From Rheinheimera sp. MMS21-TC3 (GTDB taxonomy: Bacteria; Pseudomonadota; Gammaproteobacteria; Enterobacterales; Alteromonadaceae): a stretch of DNA of 64,000 nt. Position numbers and translations under genes: made by a program. The notes beneath the pieces were generated by a model, which was not told the origin of the DNA, did no database searches, and worked only from the letters and a program-made list of their open reading frames with translations. Shown piece by piece: positions 22,322 through 33,333 of the stretch. The stretch covers positions 806,001 to 870,000 of the forward strand of contig NZ_CP135084.1 in assembly GCF_032229285.1 (NCBI RefSeq), in the 5' to 3' direction. Numbering within the stretch: the first letter of the stretch is position 1; the number at the start of each line of letters is the position of its first letter.

Positions 22322-23485
22322 ATGGCTTGGAATGAGCCGGGTAACAATGGTAAAAAAAACGATCCTTGGAAACAAGGCGGTCGTGACCAGGGCCCACCAG
22401 ATTTAGATGAAGTGTTTCGCAACTTTGGTAAAAAGTTTGGCGGGATCTTTGGCGGCGGTAAGTCGTCTAATAATAACTCAGGCGGCGCATATGCGGCCTT
22501 ACTTTTAATTGTAGTAGTAGCTGCGATAGTTTGGGCGCTAAGTGGTTTTTATACCATTAAAGAATCAGAGCGCGGGGTAGTGTTGCGTTTTGGTCAGTAC
22601 AATAGTGAAGTTGAGCCAGGTATCCATTGGAAGCCAACCTTCATTGACCAAATTATCCCAGTTGATATTACCAGCGTGCGTTCATTACGTACTGATGGCT
22701 TTATGTTAACTCAAGATCAAAATTTAGTTCGGGTTACATTTGAAGTTCAATATCGGGTATATAATGCACGGGACTACAAGTTCTCGGTAGTGGATGCTGA
22801 TCGCAGTTTACATGAAGCGACAGATGCAGCATTACGTTACGTAATAGGTCATTCAATAATGGATGATGTATTAACCCGTGGCCGTGAAGTGGTTAGACAA
22901 GATACACGCCAAGAACTGGAATCTATCATTGAACCTTATAAATTAGGTTTAGCCATAGTTGATGTTAACTTCCGTGATGCAAGGCCGCCAGAAGAAGTAC
23001 GAGATGCCTTTGATGATGCGATAAAAGCCCAAGAAGACCAAGAACGCTTTATTAAAGAAGCAGAAGCCTATGCCCTTGAAATAGAGCCTCGTGCCCGTGG
23101 TCAAGTTAACCGTATCATGCAAGAAGCTGACGCTTATAAACAACAAATTGTGTTAAAAGCACAAGGTGAAGTTGCTCGCTTTGAAAAACTATTGCCAGAG
23201 TATATAGCGGCACCAAAAGTAACGCGTGATCGTATGTATATAGAAACAATGGAATATGTTTATAGTAATACGTCTAAAGTTATGGTTGATGTTAAAAATG
23301 GTAATAACATTATGTACTTACCGCTTGATAAAATGATTAATTCATCATCTTCTACAACTAGAGATACTGGCTCTGCTAGTGGTATGCCAGTAATACCAGC
23401 ACGTAGTCGCTCAGATAGCCAAGCAGCACAAGATCGTAGAGATCCGATACGCAGTACATCAACACGCAGTAGTGGCCGGGGGTAA
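22322..23485 (+). CDS. hflK: FtsH protease modulator, HflK subunit
   Basis: HflK forms with HflC the large inner-membrane complex that encloses and controls the FtsH protease. The 387 residues have a Gly/Asn-rich cytosolic N terminus, a single membrane helix at about 58-80, and an SPFH (prohibitin) domain that starts YTIKESERGVVLRFG. A Ser/Arg-rich tail ends the chain. It stops immediately before hflC. Confidence 0.95.
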   Translation: MAWNEPGNNGKKNDPWKQGGRDQGPPDLDEVFRNFGKKFGGIFGGGKSSNNNSGGAYAALLLIVVVAAIVWALSGFYTIKESERGVVLRFGQYNSEVEPGIHWKPTFIDQIIPVDITSVRSLRTDGFMLTQDQNLVRVTFEVQYRVYNARDYKFSVVDADRSLHEATDAALRYVIGHSIMDDVLTRGREVVRQDTRQELESIIEPYKLGLAIVDVNFRDARPPEEVRDAFDDAIKAQEDQERFIKEAEAYALEIEPRARGQVNRIMQEADAYKQQIVLKAQGEVARFEKLLPEYIAAPKVTRDRMYIETMEYVYSNTSKVMVDVKNGNNIMYLPLDKMINSSSSTTRDTGSASGMPVIPARSRSDSQAAQDRRDPIRSTSTRSSGRG

Positions 23486-24370
23486 ATGATGAAAAACTTA
23501 TTAGTAGCCATAATTGCGGTAGCAGCTTTTATATTAATTTCTGCTCTGTTTGTAGTACCAGAAGGCCAGCGCGGTATAGTTATACAGTTTGGTAAAATTC
23601 AACGTGATGCAGATCAGCAAGTGGTTGTGTATGAGCCAGGCTTGCACTTGAAAATTCCATTTATCGAATCAGTGCGTAAACTTGATGCGCGGATCCAAAC
23701 TTTAGACGATGCAGCCGATCGTTTTGTAACAGCTGAGAAAAAAGACTTATTAGTGGATAGTTATGTTAAGTGGCGAATTAAAGATTTTGCTGCTTACTTT
23801 TTATCTACAGGTGGTAATACTGCTCAAGCTGAGGTTTTATTAAAGCAGTATATTAATAACGGTTTGCGCACCGAGTTTGGTACTCGCACTATCCAAGAGA
23901 TAGTTTCAGGTGAGCGTACCGAGCTAATGGAGCGGGCACTGCAGCAAGCCGGCGAAGCAGCTAAAGAGCTAGGTATAGGTGTGGTTGACGTGCGAGTTAA
24001 GCAAATAAACCTACCCGACGAAGTCAGCAGCTCTATCTTTGCTCGAATGGAAGCAGAGCGTCATGCTGTGGCTCGTGAGCATCGCTCTAAAGGTCGTGAG
24101 AAGGCGGAAGTTATTAAAGCTGATGTAGATGCTAGAGTAACTGTTATGGTAGCTGATGCCGAGCGTAACTCGCGTACTGTTCGCGGTGATGGTGATGCAT
24201 TAGCTGCAAAAGTCTATGCTGATGCTTACAACAAGAACGCAGAGTTTTTCTCTTTTGTTCGGAGTATGGAAGCCTACCGTAATAGCTTTAATAGTAAAGA
24301 TGATATATTAGTTGTGCAGCCAGATAATGATTTCTTTAAATATATGAAGTCAGACAAGGTACAAAACTAA
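23486..24370 (+). CDS. hflC: FtsH protease modulator, HflC subunit
   Basis: HflC is the partner of HflK in the FtsH-regulating complex. The 294 residues have an N-terminal membrane helix (about 4-24), the SPFH domain with VPEGQRGIVIQFGK, and a long helical coiled region with EHRSKGREKAEVIKADVDAR. The ATG directly follows the hflK stop, so the subunits are translationally coupled. A terminator ends the operon. Confidence 0.95.
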   Translation: MMKNLLVAIIAVAAFILISALFVVPEGQRGIVIQFGKIQRDADQQVVVYEPGLHLKIPFIESVRKLDARIQTLDDAADRFVTAEKKDLLVDSYVKWRIKDFAAYFLSTGGNTAQAEVLLKQYINNGLRTEFGTRTIQEIVSGERTELMERALQQAGEAAKELGIGVVDVRVKQINLPDEVSSSIFARMEAERHAVAREHRSKGREKAEVIKADVDARVTVMVADAERNSRTVRGDGDALAAKVYADAYNKNAEFFSFVRSMEAYRNSFNSKDDILVVQPDNDFFKYMKSDKVQN

Positions 24371-24385
24371 TAACAAATCTTATCT

Positions 24386-24412
24386 AAAAAAGGCCCGAAA
24401 GGGCCTTTTTTA
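24386..24412 (+). terminator. Rho-independent terminator after hflC
   Basis: AAAAAAGGCCC GAAA GGGCCTTTTTT stem-loop with a GAAA tetraloop and T-run, 16 bases past the hflC stop. Confidence 0.92.
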
Positions 24413-24433
24413 TAGCAAAATAAGGGTGGCAGC

Positions 24434-25600
24434 ATGTATAAACAATTCTATCAACGTTTTTTAAGCGCAAACCAAGGCAAGCAGCACTTTGCCTGTCATT
24501 CACATCATTATTGGCCAGATATAACCCGTGATGCCATGTTAGAGTATTGGGATGACAGCGCCCGCTTGGTTGATGATAAATGGCGCTATATTTTTAGCGA
24601 GAAACTACCCGAAACCCAACAGTTAATTGCTGACATTCTGCAACTGCCCCAACCTGAGCAATTGGTATTTGCGCCTAATACTCATGAATTAGTGATGCGT
24701 TTAATCAGTTGTTTTGATCTACGTCAGTCGCTTAAAATTTTAAGTTCTGATAGTGAGTTTTATAGCTTTAGCCGTCAAGTTAAGCGTTTAGCTGAATACG
24801 ACAATGTGCAAGTAGACAGCATTGAAACAGAGCCTTTTGCTAGTTTTGAGCAAAGGTTTATCCAAGCCGCAGCGGCAGAGCAGTACGATATGATTTTTGT
24901 TAGTCAGGTGTTTTTTAATTCTGGCTATGCTATTGCGGATCTAGGCAAATTTGTCCAGCAATTAGCAGCGCAAACTCAGGCTATGATTGTTATTGATGGC
25001 TATCATGGCTTTATGGCGTTACCAACAGATTTGTCTAGTATTGCCGAGCGGATATTTTATGTTGCCGGCAGCTATAAGTATGCTCAAGGCGGCGAAGGAT
25101 GCTGCTTTATGGCGGTACCGTTAAGCAGCGAGCATAGACCTATGTATACCGGTTGGTTTGCAGAGTTTGGAACTTTAACTGCTGAAAGGTCAGCAGCAGC
25201 TTTGTACAGTGAAGATGGTTTTCGCTTTGCGGGTTCAACTATGGATTTTAGCGGCCTATATCGTTTAAATGCCGTGTTACGTTTTTTTAAACAACAAGGT
25301 ATTAGTGTGGGCCGTAGCCATAAATATGTTCAAGAGCTGCAGCAAGTATTTTTAGCTAAGCTCGATGCTCTAGCTCATGAAAAACTCAATAGAACCAACT
25401 TATTACAGCATGATTTAAACCATCATGGTCATTTTTTTACCTTTATTTTAAACAGTACCGCTGAAGCAGCAGAGCTAGCCAGCCAGTTAAAGCGAGCGGG
25501 TATTGAAACAGATTATCGCGGCGAACGGTTACGGTTTGGCTTTGGACTTTACCATAATAGTGCTGATTACGATTTAAGTTGCTTAAATCAAAATGATTAA
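24434..25600 (+). CDS. Class V aminotransferase-fold PLP enzyme
   Basis: A 388-residue cytoplasmic protein of the class V aminotransferase fold (kynureninase / cysteine desulfurase superfamily). The aspartate that binds the pyridine nitrogen is Asp188 in VIDGYHG, and the Schiff-base lysine is Lys215 in AGSYKYAQGGEG. The SYKY and GGEG surroundings recall kynureninase, but the N-terminal CHSHHYWPD stretch differs, so I do not assign a substrate. It sits alone between the hflC terminator and purA, where many relatives have only a small DUF2065 gene. Confidence 0.75.
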   Translation: MYKQFYQRFLSANQGKQHFACHSHHYWPDITRDAMLEYWDDSARLVDDKWRYIFSEKLPETQQLIADILQLPQPEQLVFAPNTHELVMRLISCFDLRQSLKILSSDSEFYSFSRQVKRLAEYDNVQVDSIETEPFASFEQRFIQAAAAEQYDMIFVSQVFFNSGYAIADLGKFVQQLAAQTQAMIVIDGYHGFMALPTDLSSIAERIFYVAGSYKYAQGGEGCCFMAVPLSSEHRPMYTGWFAEFGTLTAERSAAALYSEDGFRFAGSTMDFSGLYRLNAVLRFFKQQGISVGRSHKYVQELQQVFLAKLDALAHEKLNRTNLLQHDLNHHGHFFTFILNSTAEAAELASQLKRAGIETDYRGERLRFGFGLYHNSADYDLSCLNQND

Positions 25601-25659
25601 ATGTTGTTGTTTATCAATACGTTATTAAATATACGGTTTTTTTTCGTCGGGATGGCTGA

Positions 25660-27015
<1,356 letters not shown>

Positions 27016-27037
27016 AAGCTCAATACAATACTATATT

Positions 27038-27067
27038 GAAAAACGCTACCATTTGGTGGCGTTTTTT
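27038..27067 (+). terminator. Rho-independent terminator after purA
   Basis: AAACGCTACC / GGTGGCGTTT stem (one G-T pair) with an ATTT loop and T-run, about 20 bases past purA. Confidence 0.88.
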
Positions 27068-27238
27068 ATTATGTAGTTACTAATAAAATCAAAGCAACGT
27101 TTTAGTTTATAACAATAAGACGACAGTAGTACCTTTATGCGGGTTAGTTGCTTGAGTGGTAAAGCATATTTCACAAGCCTTAGCCTTGTGTTAATGTTAA
27201 GCATCTTGTAAAAAACATTATCACAACGATAAAGTTAC

Positions 27239-27265
27239 TATAGAATAACTAGGCTTGGCCGATAA
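27239..27265 (+). promoter_or_regulatory. Sigma-28 (FliA) flagellar promoter of motX
   Basis: A perfect GCCGATAA -10 box (27258-27265) with a TATAGAAT -35 box (27239-27246, 5 of 8 match to TAAAGTTT) at the exact 11-base spacing. Transcription would begin near 27272, which argues against any start codon before the ATG at 27296. Confidence 0.72.
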
Positions 27266-27295
27266 CAGGTAATGTCGCAATATTTAGGCGTTGTC

Positions 27296-27916
27296 ATGAT
27301 AAAACTGCGTATTTTTTTTCTATTTTTCTTACTCCTAGTCCCTACATTTGCTGTTAGCCAAGAGCTGGAAGCGGTACAGTTATATACCCAAGATGAGTTA
27401 TTAGGTTTAATTCGCACTAATAGTCATTTGCAGCGGGTATTAAAAGACGATTGTCAGTTAGTCAAAGATATTGAAGCTCGAGCTGATATTATGCAGTTAC
27501 CGGCTTATCAGTACTTGTTTGGCGATATGTTAGCCTATGCTATTTGTGTACCGCGTAATGTTGAGCGAGGCTGGGATTTAATGTTGCAGTCTGCTGCCCA
27601 AGGCTTACCTGAAGGACTAGAGCAAGTAGGCCGTTATTACCATATAGGCCGTTTTGTGCAACCCGATACCGATAAAGCTATTATTTATTTACGTGAAGCT
27701 GCAGCTTTGGGTAATTTAAAAGCCCAGTTGCGTTTAGCGCAATTATTAATATCTGGTAAAGGTAGCCCAGTAGATTTTGAGCAAAGCTATCGCTGGTTAC
27801 ATTATGCGGTTACGGCCGATCCGGCACAGCATAATCAAATTAAACAAACACTCGCCAAGTTAGCCAGTAAAATGCCACCAAGCGTGGTAGCAAGAGCTAA
27901 ACGGCCAATTAAATGA
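27296..27916 (+). CDS. motX: Sodium-driven polar flagellar motor protein MotX
   Basis: MotX is a periplasmic T-ring protein that, with MotY, docks stator units around the polar flagellar motor. The 206 residues have a signal peptide (about 1-21), the characteristic YTQDELLGLIRTNSHLQRV start, conserved Cys in DDCQLV and YAICVP, and Sel1-like repeats at about 95-180. The start at 27296 has an AGG upstream and is the first ATG downstream of the inferred transcription start. Position between purA and rnr matches Shewanella. It lies far from any flagellar cluster, but its sigma-28 promoter puts it in that regulon. Confidence 0.88.
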   Translation: MIKLRIFFLFFLLLVPTFAVSQELEAVQLYTQDELLGLIRTNSHLQRVLKDDCQLVKDIEARADIMQLPAYQYLFGDMLAYAICVPRNVERGWDLMLQSAAQGLPEGLEQVGRYYHIGRFVQPDTDKAIIYLREAAALGNLKAQLRLAQLLISGKGSPVDFEQSYRWLHYAVTADPAQHNQIKQTLAKLASKMPPSVVARAKRPIK

Positions 27917-27990
27917 ATACAGACAATAGATACGCAATATTGTGTATCACTGTTACACTTAACATAATTTAGGAAGACAAAGATAACTTA

Positions 27991-30333
27991 ATGACGGTAA
28001 ATGATCCGCATCTTGCGCGTGAGCAGGAAAAATATGAAAACCCTATCCCAAGTCGCGAATTTATTCTGCAACATATTGAAAAGCGTAATGAACCTGCCTA
28101 TTTTGAAGAATTAGTCCAAGAGTTAGGTTTAGCGGATGATGAGGCTATTTTCGCACTAAAAAAACGGTTACGCGCTATGGAGCGTGATGGCCAGCTTATT
28201 TTCACTAGAAACCGACGTTACGGTTTAGTGGATAATATGGATTTGGTAAAAGGCACAGTGTTAGGGCATCGTGATGGCTTTGGTTTTTTAAAGCTAGACC
28301 AAGGTGGCCCAGATTGGTTTTTGCCGCAGTTTGAAATGCGTCGGCTTTTGCCCGGTGATAAAGTGCTAGCTACGGCACAAAATATAAAAAGTAAAGATAA
28401 GATCGAAGCTAGGATAGTACGAATTTTAGATGCACGACCTGAGCCTATAGTGGGCCGCTACTTTAAAGACTTTGCTTTAGGTGTAGTGGTTCCTGAAGAC
28501 CCACGTATTACCCAAGATATTGTTATACCTGATGGTGAGCAAGGCGCAGCTCGACATGGTCAAGTTGTCTTAGTTGAAGTGACAAAGCGGCCATCGAAAC
28601 GGGTTAATGCTATAGGTAAAATAACTGAAGTATTAGGTGAGCATTTAGCGCCTGGTATGGAAATTGAAGTAGCCATTCGTAATCATCAAATCCCCCATGA
28701 GTTCTCTAATGCTGTGCTTGAACAAGTAGCCGTCTATGGTGAAGAGGTTTCAGAGCAGTCAAAGCAAGGCCGAGTTGATTTAACTAAACTAGGCTTAATT
28801 ACTATTGACGGTGAAGATGCCCGTGACTTTGATGATGCTGTTTATGCTGAAACTAAAAAGGGTGGAGGCTGGCGCTTATATGTGGCTATTGCCGACGTTA
28901 GTGCTTATGTGCAACCTAATACTGCTCTAGATGCTAGCGCCCTAGAGCGAGGTAACTCGGTCTATTTCCCAGATCATGTAGTGCCTATGTTGCCAGAAGC
29001 TTTATCTAATGGCTTATGTTCGTTAAATCCCCATGTCGATCGCTTATGTTTAGTCGCCGATATGCATATCAATAGTAGTGGTGAATTAGAGAGTTATCAG
29101 TTTTATCAAGCTGTAATGAATTCTAGTGCCCGCTTAACTTATAATCGGGTGCATAAAATTATTCAGGGTGATGAAGAACTTCGCCAGCAATATGCAGCAA
29201 ACCTAAGCAATATTACTGCTTTGCAGCAGTTGTATACTAAGTTAGCTGAAGTGCGAACTAAACGCGGCGCTCTAGAGTTTGATACGGTAGAAACACGCTT
29301 TATTTTTAATAGTCACCGTAAAATTGAACAAATAGTACCAGTGCATCGCGTAGAGTCACATAAGCTCATTGAAGAATGTATGATAATGGCCAACGTGGCA
29401 GCCGCTCGTTTTATTGAAAAACACCAAGCTCATGCCTTGTTCCGGGTTCACGAGCGGCCAGATGCCGACCGATTTGCCAATTTTCGTCGCTTTTTAGCTG
29501 AACTTGGCATAGAGGCTAATTTATCAGCCGAACCTTCACCTTTAGAATTAACCCAAGCTTTAGCCAGCCTGGGTGACCGACCAGATCGTGAGCTAATTGA
29601 AACCACTATGCTGCGCTCAATGAAGCAAGCTGTGTATCAAGGTGACAATCAAGGCCATTTTGGCTTAGCCCTTGAAGCTTATGCCCATTTTACATCACCA
29701 ATACGGCGTTATCCTGATTTAGTGTTACATCGCAGTATTAAAGCTATTTTAGCTAAGCAAGGCCAACAGGTAACAGGTTCTCGCTATTACAGTGCAGAAG
29801 AAATAGTCCCTTTAGGTGAGCAATGCTCTATGACAGAGCGTCGAGCCGATGATGCTACTCGTGAAGTAGCTGACTGGCTGAAGTGTGAATATATGCAAGA
29901 TCATATAGGTGCCGAGTTTGCTGGTGTAGTGGCAACGGTAACTAACTTTGGTTTATTTGTTCGCTTAACCGAGCTGTATATTGAAGGCTTAGTGCATATT
30001 TCGTCATTAAAAAATGATTACTATCATTATGATGCCGAGCGCCAAGCGTTAATTGGTAAGCAGGGTAATAATAGTTACCGTATGGGCGATGTATTAAGGG
30101 TAAAAGTAGCAGCGGTAAACTTAGAAGCTCGTAAAATTGATTTAGTCTTAGCGGATGCGGGCCAAGATAGAGTTAGAAAAAAGCCCAGTAAAAAGAGTAA
30201 AGGCGTTAGTGCGGATAAAAAGTTAGGGACTAAGCCAGCAAAAGCTAAAGGTGCCCGCAATATTACGGCAGCCAAAAAGCCTAAAGCTAAACCTAAGGCT
30301 AAAAAAGTAAAAAAAGCGAAAAAGAGCACTTGA
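27991..30333 (+). CDS. rnr: Ribonuclease R
   Basis: RNase R is a processive 3'-5' exoribonuclease able to degrade structured RNA, and it is important in trans-translation and cold shock. The 780 residues contain an N-terminal helix-turn-helix region, two cold-shock domains, the RNB catalytic domain with DGEDARDFDDAV near residue 272, a C-terminal S1 domain (about 635-720) and a Lys/Ala-rich basic tail (about 725-780). It is followed 46 bases later by rlmB, as in E. coli. Confidence 0.96.
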   Translation: MTVNDPHLAREQEKYENPIPSREFILQHIEKRNEPAYFEELVQELGLADDEAIFALKKRLRAMERDGQLIFTRNRRYGLVDNMDLVKGTVLGHRDGFGFLKLDQGGPDWFLPQFEMRRLLPGDKVLATAQNIKSKDKIEARIVRILDARPEPIVGRYFKDFALGVVVPEDPRITQDIVIPDGEQGAARHGQVVLVEVTKRPSKRVNAIGKITEVLGEHLAPGMEIEVAIRNHQIPHEFSNAVLEQVAVYGEEVSEQSKQGRVDLTKLGLITIDGEDARDFDDAVYAETKKGGGWRLYVAIADVSAYVQPNTALDASALERGNSVYFPDHVVPMLPEALSNGLCSLNPHVDRLCLVADMHINSSGELESYQFYQAVMNSSARLTYNRVHKIIQGDEELRQQYAANLSNITALQQLYTKLAEVRTKRGALEFDTVETRFIFNSHRKIEQIVPVHRVESHKLIEECMIMANVAAARFIEKHQAHALFRVHERPDADRFANFRRFLAELGIEANLSAEPSPLELTQALASLGDRPDRELIETTMLRSMKQAVYQGDNQGHFGLALEAYAHFTSPIRRYPDLVLHRSIKAILAKQGQQVTGSRYYSAEEIVPLGEQCSMTERRADDATREVADWLKCEYMQDHIGAEFAGVVATVTNFGLFVRLTELYIEGLVHISSLKNDYYHYDAERQALIGKQGNNSYRMGDVLRVKVAAVNLEARKIDLVLADAGQDRVRKKPSKKSKGVSADKKLGTKPAKAKGARNITAAKKPKAKPKAKKVKKAKKST

Positions 30334-30379
30334 TTGCTTTAACCATGAATAATAAAACATATAGTGTAAAAGGTGTTAA

Positions 30380-31111
30380 ATGAGTGCAGATTTAGTATTT
30401 GGTATCCATGCCGTTACTGCTTTATTACAGCGAGCGCCACAAGATGTGCTGGAACTGTTTGTAATGAAAGAGCGAGAAGATAAGCGGATGCAGCCAATTG
30501 TCCAGCAAGCACGACAGCATGGTATATCAGTGCAGTTTTGTAATCGTAAAACCTTAGATAATCTGGTTAATGGCCAACATCAGGGCGTGGTCGCCAAAGC
30601 GCGGCCACAAAGTACCGGCACAGAAGCTGATTTAGATGACATTATTGCTAAACAAGCTAAGCCTTTTATCTTAGTCTTAGATGGTGTAACCGATCCGCAT
30701 AACCTTGGCGCTATTTTACGCAGTGCCGATGCAGCAGGGGTGCATGCAGTTGTTTCACCTAAAGATCGCTCTGTTAAGCTAACCTCAGTAGTACGCAAGG
30801 TAGCTTGTGGTGCCGCTGAAACAGTGCCTTTTATTACTGTGACTAACTTGGCACGAACTTTACGTCAGTTACAGGATGCAGGTTTATGGATAGTAGGCAC
30901 GGCTGGAGAAACAGATACCTTGCTTTATGAGGCAGACCTTAAAGGGCCAATTGCTTTAGTGTTAGGGGCTGAAGGTGAAGGTATGCGGCGGTTAACGCGT
31001 GAAACCTGTGACAGTTTAGTCAAAATACCCATGCTGGGCAGTGTTTCTAGCTTAAATGTCTCGGTAGCCGCTGGAATTTGTTTATTTGAAACGGTTCGGC
31101 AACGGCAATAA
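30380..31111 (+). CDS. rlmB: 23S rRNA (Gm2251) 2'-O-methyltransferase
   Basis: RlmB methylates the ribose of G2251 in the ribosomal P site. The 243 residues equal the E. coli length. An N-terminal L30e-like RNA-binding domain ([22 protein letters not shown]) precedes a SPOUT domain with [25 protein letters not shown] and the knot-forming [15 protein letters not shown]. Confidence 0.96.
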   Translation: MSADLVFGIHAVTALLQRAPQDVLELFVMKEREDKRMQPIVQQARQHGISVQFCNRKTLDNLVNGQHQGVVAKARPQSTGTEADLDDIIAKQAKPFILVLDGVTDPHNLGAILRSADAAGVHAVVSPKDRSVKLTSVVRKVACGAAETVPFITVTNLARTLRQLQDAGLWIVGTAGETDTLLYEADLKGPIALVLGAEGEGMRRLTRETCDSLVKIPMLGSVSSLNVSVAAGICLFETVRQRQ

Positions 31112-31138
31112 AATAATTAACTAAATTCAATTCTACTC

Positions 31139-31171
31139 ATAAAAACCCCAAGCTATCTTGGGGTTTTTATT
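31139..31171. terminator. Bidirectional terminator between rlmB and the 626-aa gene
   Basis: AAAAACCCCAAG / CTTGGGGTTTTT stem with a 6-base loop; A-run on one side and T-run on the other, so it can serve both convergent genes. Confidence 0.9.
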
Positions 31172-31187
31172 AAGTTCTATTTAGTCA

Positions 31188-33068
31188 TTAAAGATCTTTT
31201 GGCTGCTCTAAAGGCAGTGCGGCACTAGCCTCTGCATCTGCTTGTGGGCTAGCTAAGGTTGCTTGGTCAGGGCTGACAGGCATAGCACGAGATTGCTGGT
31301 TAATTTGATGAATTTGATTAGTGTTCGCCAAGTCTTGTTCATTCTTAATGCTGGCTATAGTTTCCCTATCAGAAAAGAAGCTACGAATATCATCAATAAT
31401 AGACTGCATTTCTTGCGGGTTTTCTTTCATCTCTAAAATATGTCTTGGGTGCTCAACATTTTTAGCGCCACTGTCGGCAAAAGTACTGGTCATAATACGT
31501 GAGCTAATAATCCAAGGCGTTAACGATGAGCGCATCACATAGTTTTCAGAAGCTGTGGAATCGTAAATACCTTTACCCGTAGTTAATTTACTCTCGGTAT
31601 AAGTACCTTCACATTTTAAATAAACTAATAGCGAATTAAAGTTAAGCTCACCCCAAAAGGTGTGGCTATAGTTCTGTAATAAACGGCCAAAACTATGACA
31701 AATTAGCCAGCTAAATAATAAGCTTATTATAAACTGGCTTTCATTGAACAGTTGTACTGCTAGCTGCTGGGCTGCTGCGCTGTTGTCTAAGCTATTAGAA
31801 AAGCTAGTAATTAAGGTTATAACTTCTTTAGCTTCAAACATTAAGTAGAATAAAATAATTGGCCCTACTAATAGCAATACTTGGCCAAGGGCGGTTGCAA
31901 TAATACGTAATTGCTTAAATAACGGGGTATGGGCTAAAGGTGCATATTCGGGTTGAGTTTCAATCATTACCTCACCGCTAAAATTACCTTTGCTTTCTGA
32001 TTGTTCGTTTAAGTTTGGATTTAACTCTCGATAAACGCGGTTAGGGATCTCTTTATAGCGTCGATTAGCCATAACAATATTATCAATATTAACAAACAGT
32101 TCCCGAGGGTGAATATTTTCTTGCCAATTAGCTCGGTACTCGGCAACTTTGGTCTGCGCCTGTACTTGTGCTGTTCTTTGCTTTAAAAGAATAAAAATGA
32201 TGCTGCCGCTAATTATTGCAAACACTAGTACTAACAGTAATTGTGGCAGTACGGCGAAGCTTTCTAAATTAGAATGTTCCAGTTCTGCTACAAACTGAGC
32301 AATATCTCGCTGTTGTAATAAGTAATTAATAATTAGGCCTAAGATTACGGGTGCTAAAATTGCAAAGGTCATTATTTTTGCAAGTTTTAAAGTACCTTGA
32401 GTTTCAATAGTGCGCTCAGCATGGCGATAAACTGTACTAGCTGCACGCCAAGTTAAAATTAAATATACTACTAAAACAAATGAAAAAATGGGCAATAAAA
32501 TATCGCCTGTTGTGCCAACTAAACCCGTTAAGCAAACAAAAGCAGTTAAGGCATAAGCAATTAATGCAACTAAGGTAGCAATAAGAGCACCAGAAAAGCG
32601 TTGGGCAAGATTTCGCAGTGGGTATGGTAAGAAGATTAATTTAGTGACTAAAGTATGAACAAAGCGAGAAATAAAACCATCAGGTTCAACAAAGGTTTTA
32701 TTTTTACGGCCCATCAGCATTTCTTCTAAATCAATGCTTTTATAATGCGGCCTTTCAAGTTTAGCCGTTTCACGTTCAGACTTACTGAAGTTAGGTGCCA
32801 GCGAAGTAGGGACGCTGCGACCAACAAAGAAGCGCAGCATTTGAAAAACTCCACCACCTAAAGCGCGCAAGCCACCGGCTAATAAAATAAAACCCACAGC
32901 GGCAAAGATCCAAGCTAGTGTTTTATCTTCTTGTACTAAGCTTACTACTTGTAAAAGCGGGTATATGCCCAGTAAAGTTACCAGTAAGCCTCTAATGGCT
33001 CTAAAAAGTCCTTCTACTTTAAAAGGGTTACGGATCCCTAAAGATTCACTGCCATAATCATAGGCCAT
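31188..33068 (-). CDS. Polytopic membrane protein of unknown function
   Basis: I do not recognise this 626-residue protein. It has about eight hydrophobic segments in pairs: near residues 22-45, 50-75, 160-182, 185-208, 230-252, 270-296, 395-420 and 445-470. The first two pairs are separated by a charged cytoplasmic-type stretch (about 85-150). A hydrophilic region (about 300-390) contains RANWQENIHPRELF. The last about 150 residues are soluble, with SSLTPWIISSRIM and HPRHILEMKENPQEM, and end in an Ala/Gln/Pro-rich tail. No transporter, kinase or protease motif is evident. The gene stands alone between a terminator and a decayed dehydrogenase fragment. Confidence 0.8.
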   Translation of the reverse strand: MAYDYGSESLGIRNPFKVEGLFRAIRGLLVTLLGIYPLLQVVSLVQEDKTLAWIFAAVGFILLAGGLRALGGGVFQMLRFFVGRSVPTSLAPNFSKSERETAKLERPHYKSIDLEEMLMGRKNKTFVEPDGFISRFVHTLVTKLIFLPYPLRNLAQRFSGALIATLVALIAYALTAFVCLTGLVGTTGDILLPIFSFVLVVYLILTWRAASTVYRHAERTIETQGTLKLAKIMTFAILAPVILGLIINYLLQQRDIAQFVAELEHSNLESFAVLPQLLLVLVFAIISGSIIFILLKQRTAQVQAQTKVAEYRANWQENIHPRELFVNIDNIVMANRRYKEIPNRVYRELNPNLNEQSESKGNFSGEVMIETQPEYAPLAHTPLFKQLRIIATALGQVLLLVGPIILFYLMFEAKEVITLITSFSNSLDNSAAAQQLAVQLFNESQFIISLLFSWLICHSFGRLLQNYSHTFWGELNFNSLLVYLKCEGTYTESKLTTGKGIYDSTASENYVMRSSLTPWIISSRIMTSTFADSGAKNVEHPRHILEMKENPQEMQSIIDDIRSFFSDRETIASIKNEQDLANTNQIHQINQQSRAMPVSPDQATLASPQADAEASAALPLEQPKDL

Positions 33069-33219
33069 TACTGCTTCCTTATGTATTTAACTAATCGTTT
33101 AGTATTTTGCCGTAATGGACTCATATTGCAATAATTTTTGTTAACGATGAATCGTATCAATTTAGAAAAGCAGCAATTTTATCCGCAACCATAAGAACGC
33201 GGCGGAAGCTGCAATTTCA

Positions 33220-33333
33220 TCAATTAGCCTGCTGCTGTAAGTCGGCAATAACCACCTGATGTTGTTGCTTAGCAAAATGCTCTGCAATGGCAAAGCCTAT
33301 ACCACCGGTACCACCGGTCACTACTATGCGCAT
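33220..33333 (-). pseudogene. Short-chain dehydrogenase fragment (N-terminal 37 residues)
   Basis: A minus-strand frame starts at an ATG (33333) with a GGAG ribosome-binding site 8 bases upstream and reads the start of a Rossmann-fold SDR: TGGTGGIG cofactor loop, helix A (FAIAEHFAKQQ) and strand 2 ending VVIAD. It stops at a TGA at 33220 and no SDR-like sequence continues in any frame I followed. A functional SDR is about 240 residues, so this is a remnant. The rest of the interval to 33615 shows nothing recognisable beyond the AbgT leader. Confidence 0.65.

Noticed and set aside
27230..27237. TAAAGTTA as the -35 box of the motX promoter.
   Set aside because: It is an excellent -35 sequence, but 20 bases from GCCGATAA instead of 11; the poorer TATAGAAT has the correct spacing.
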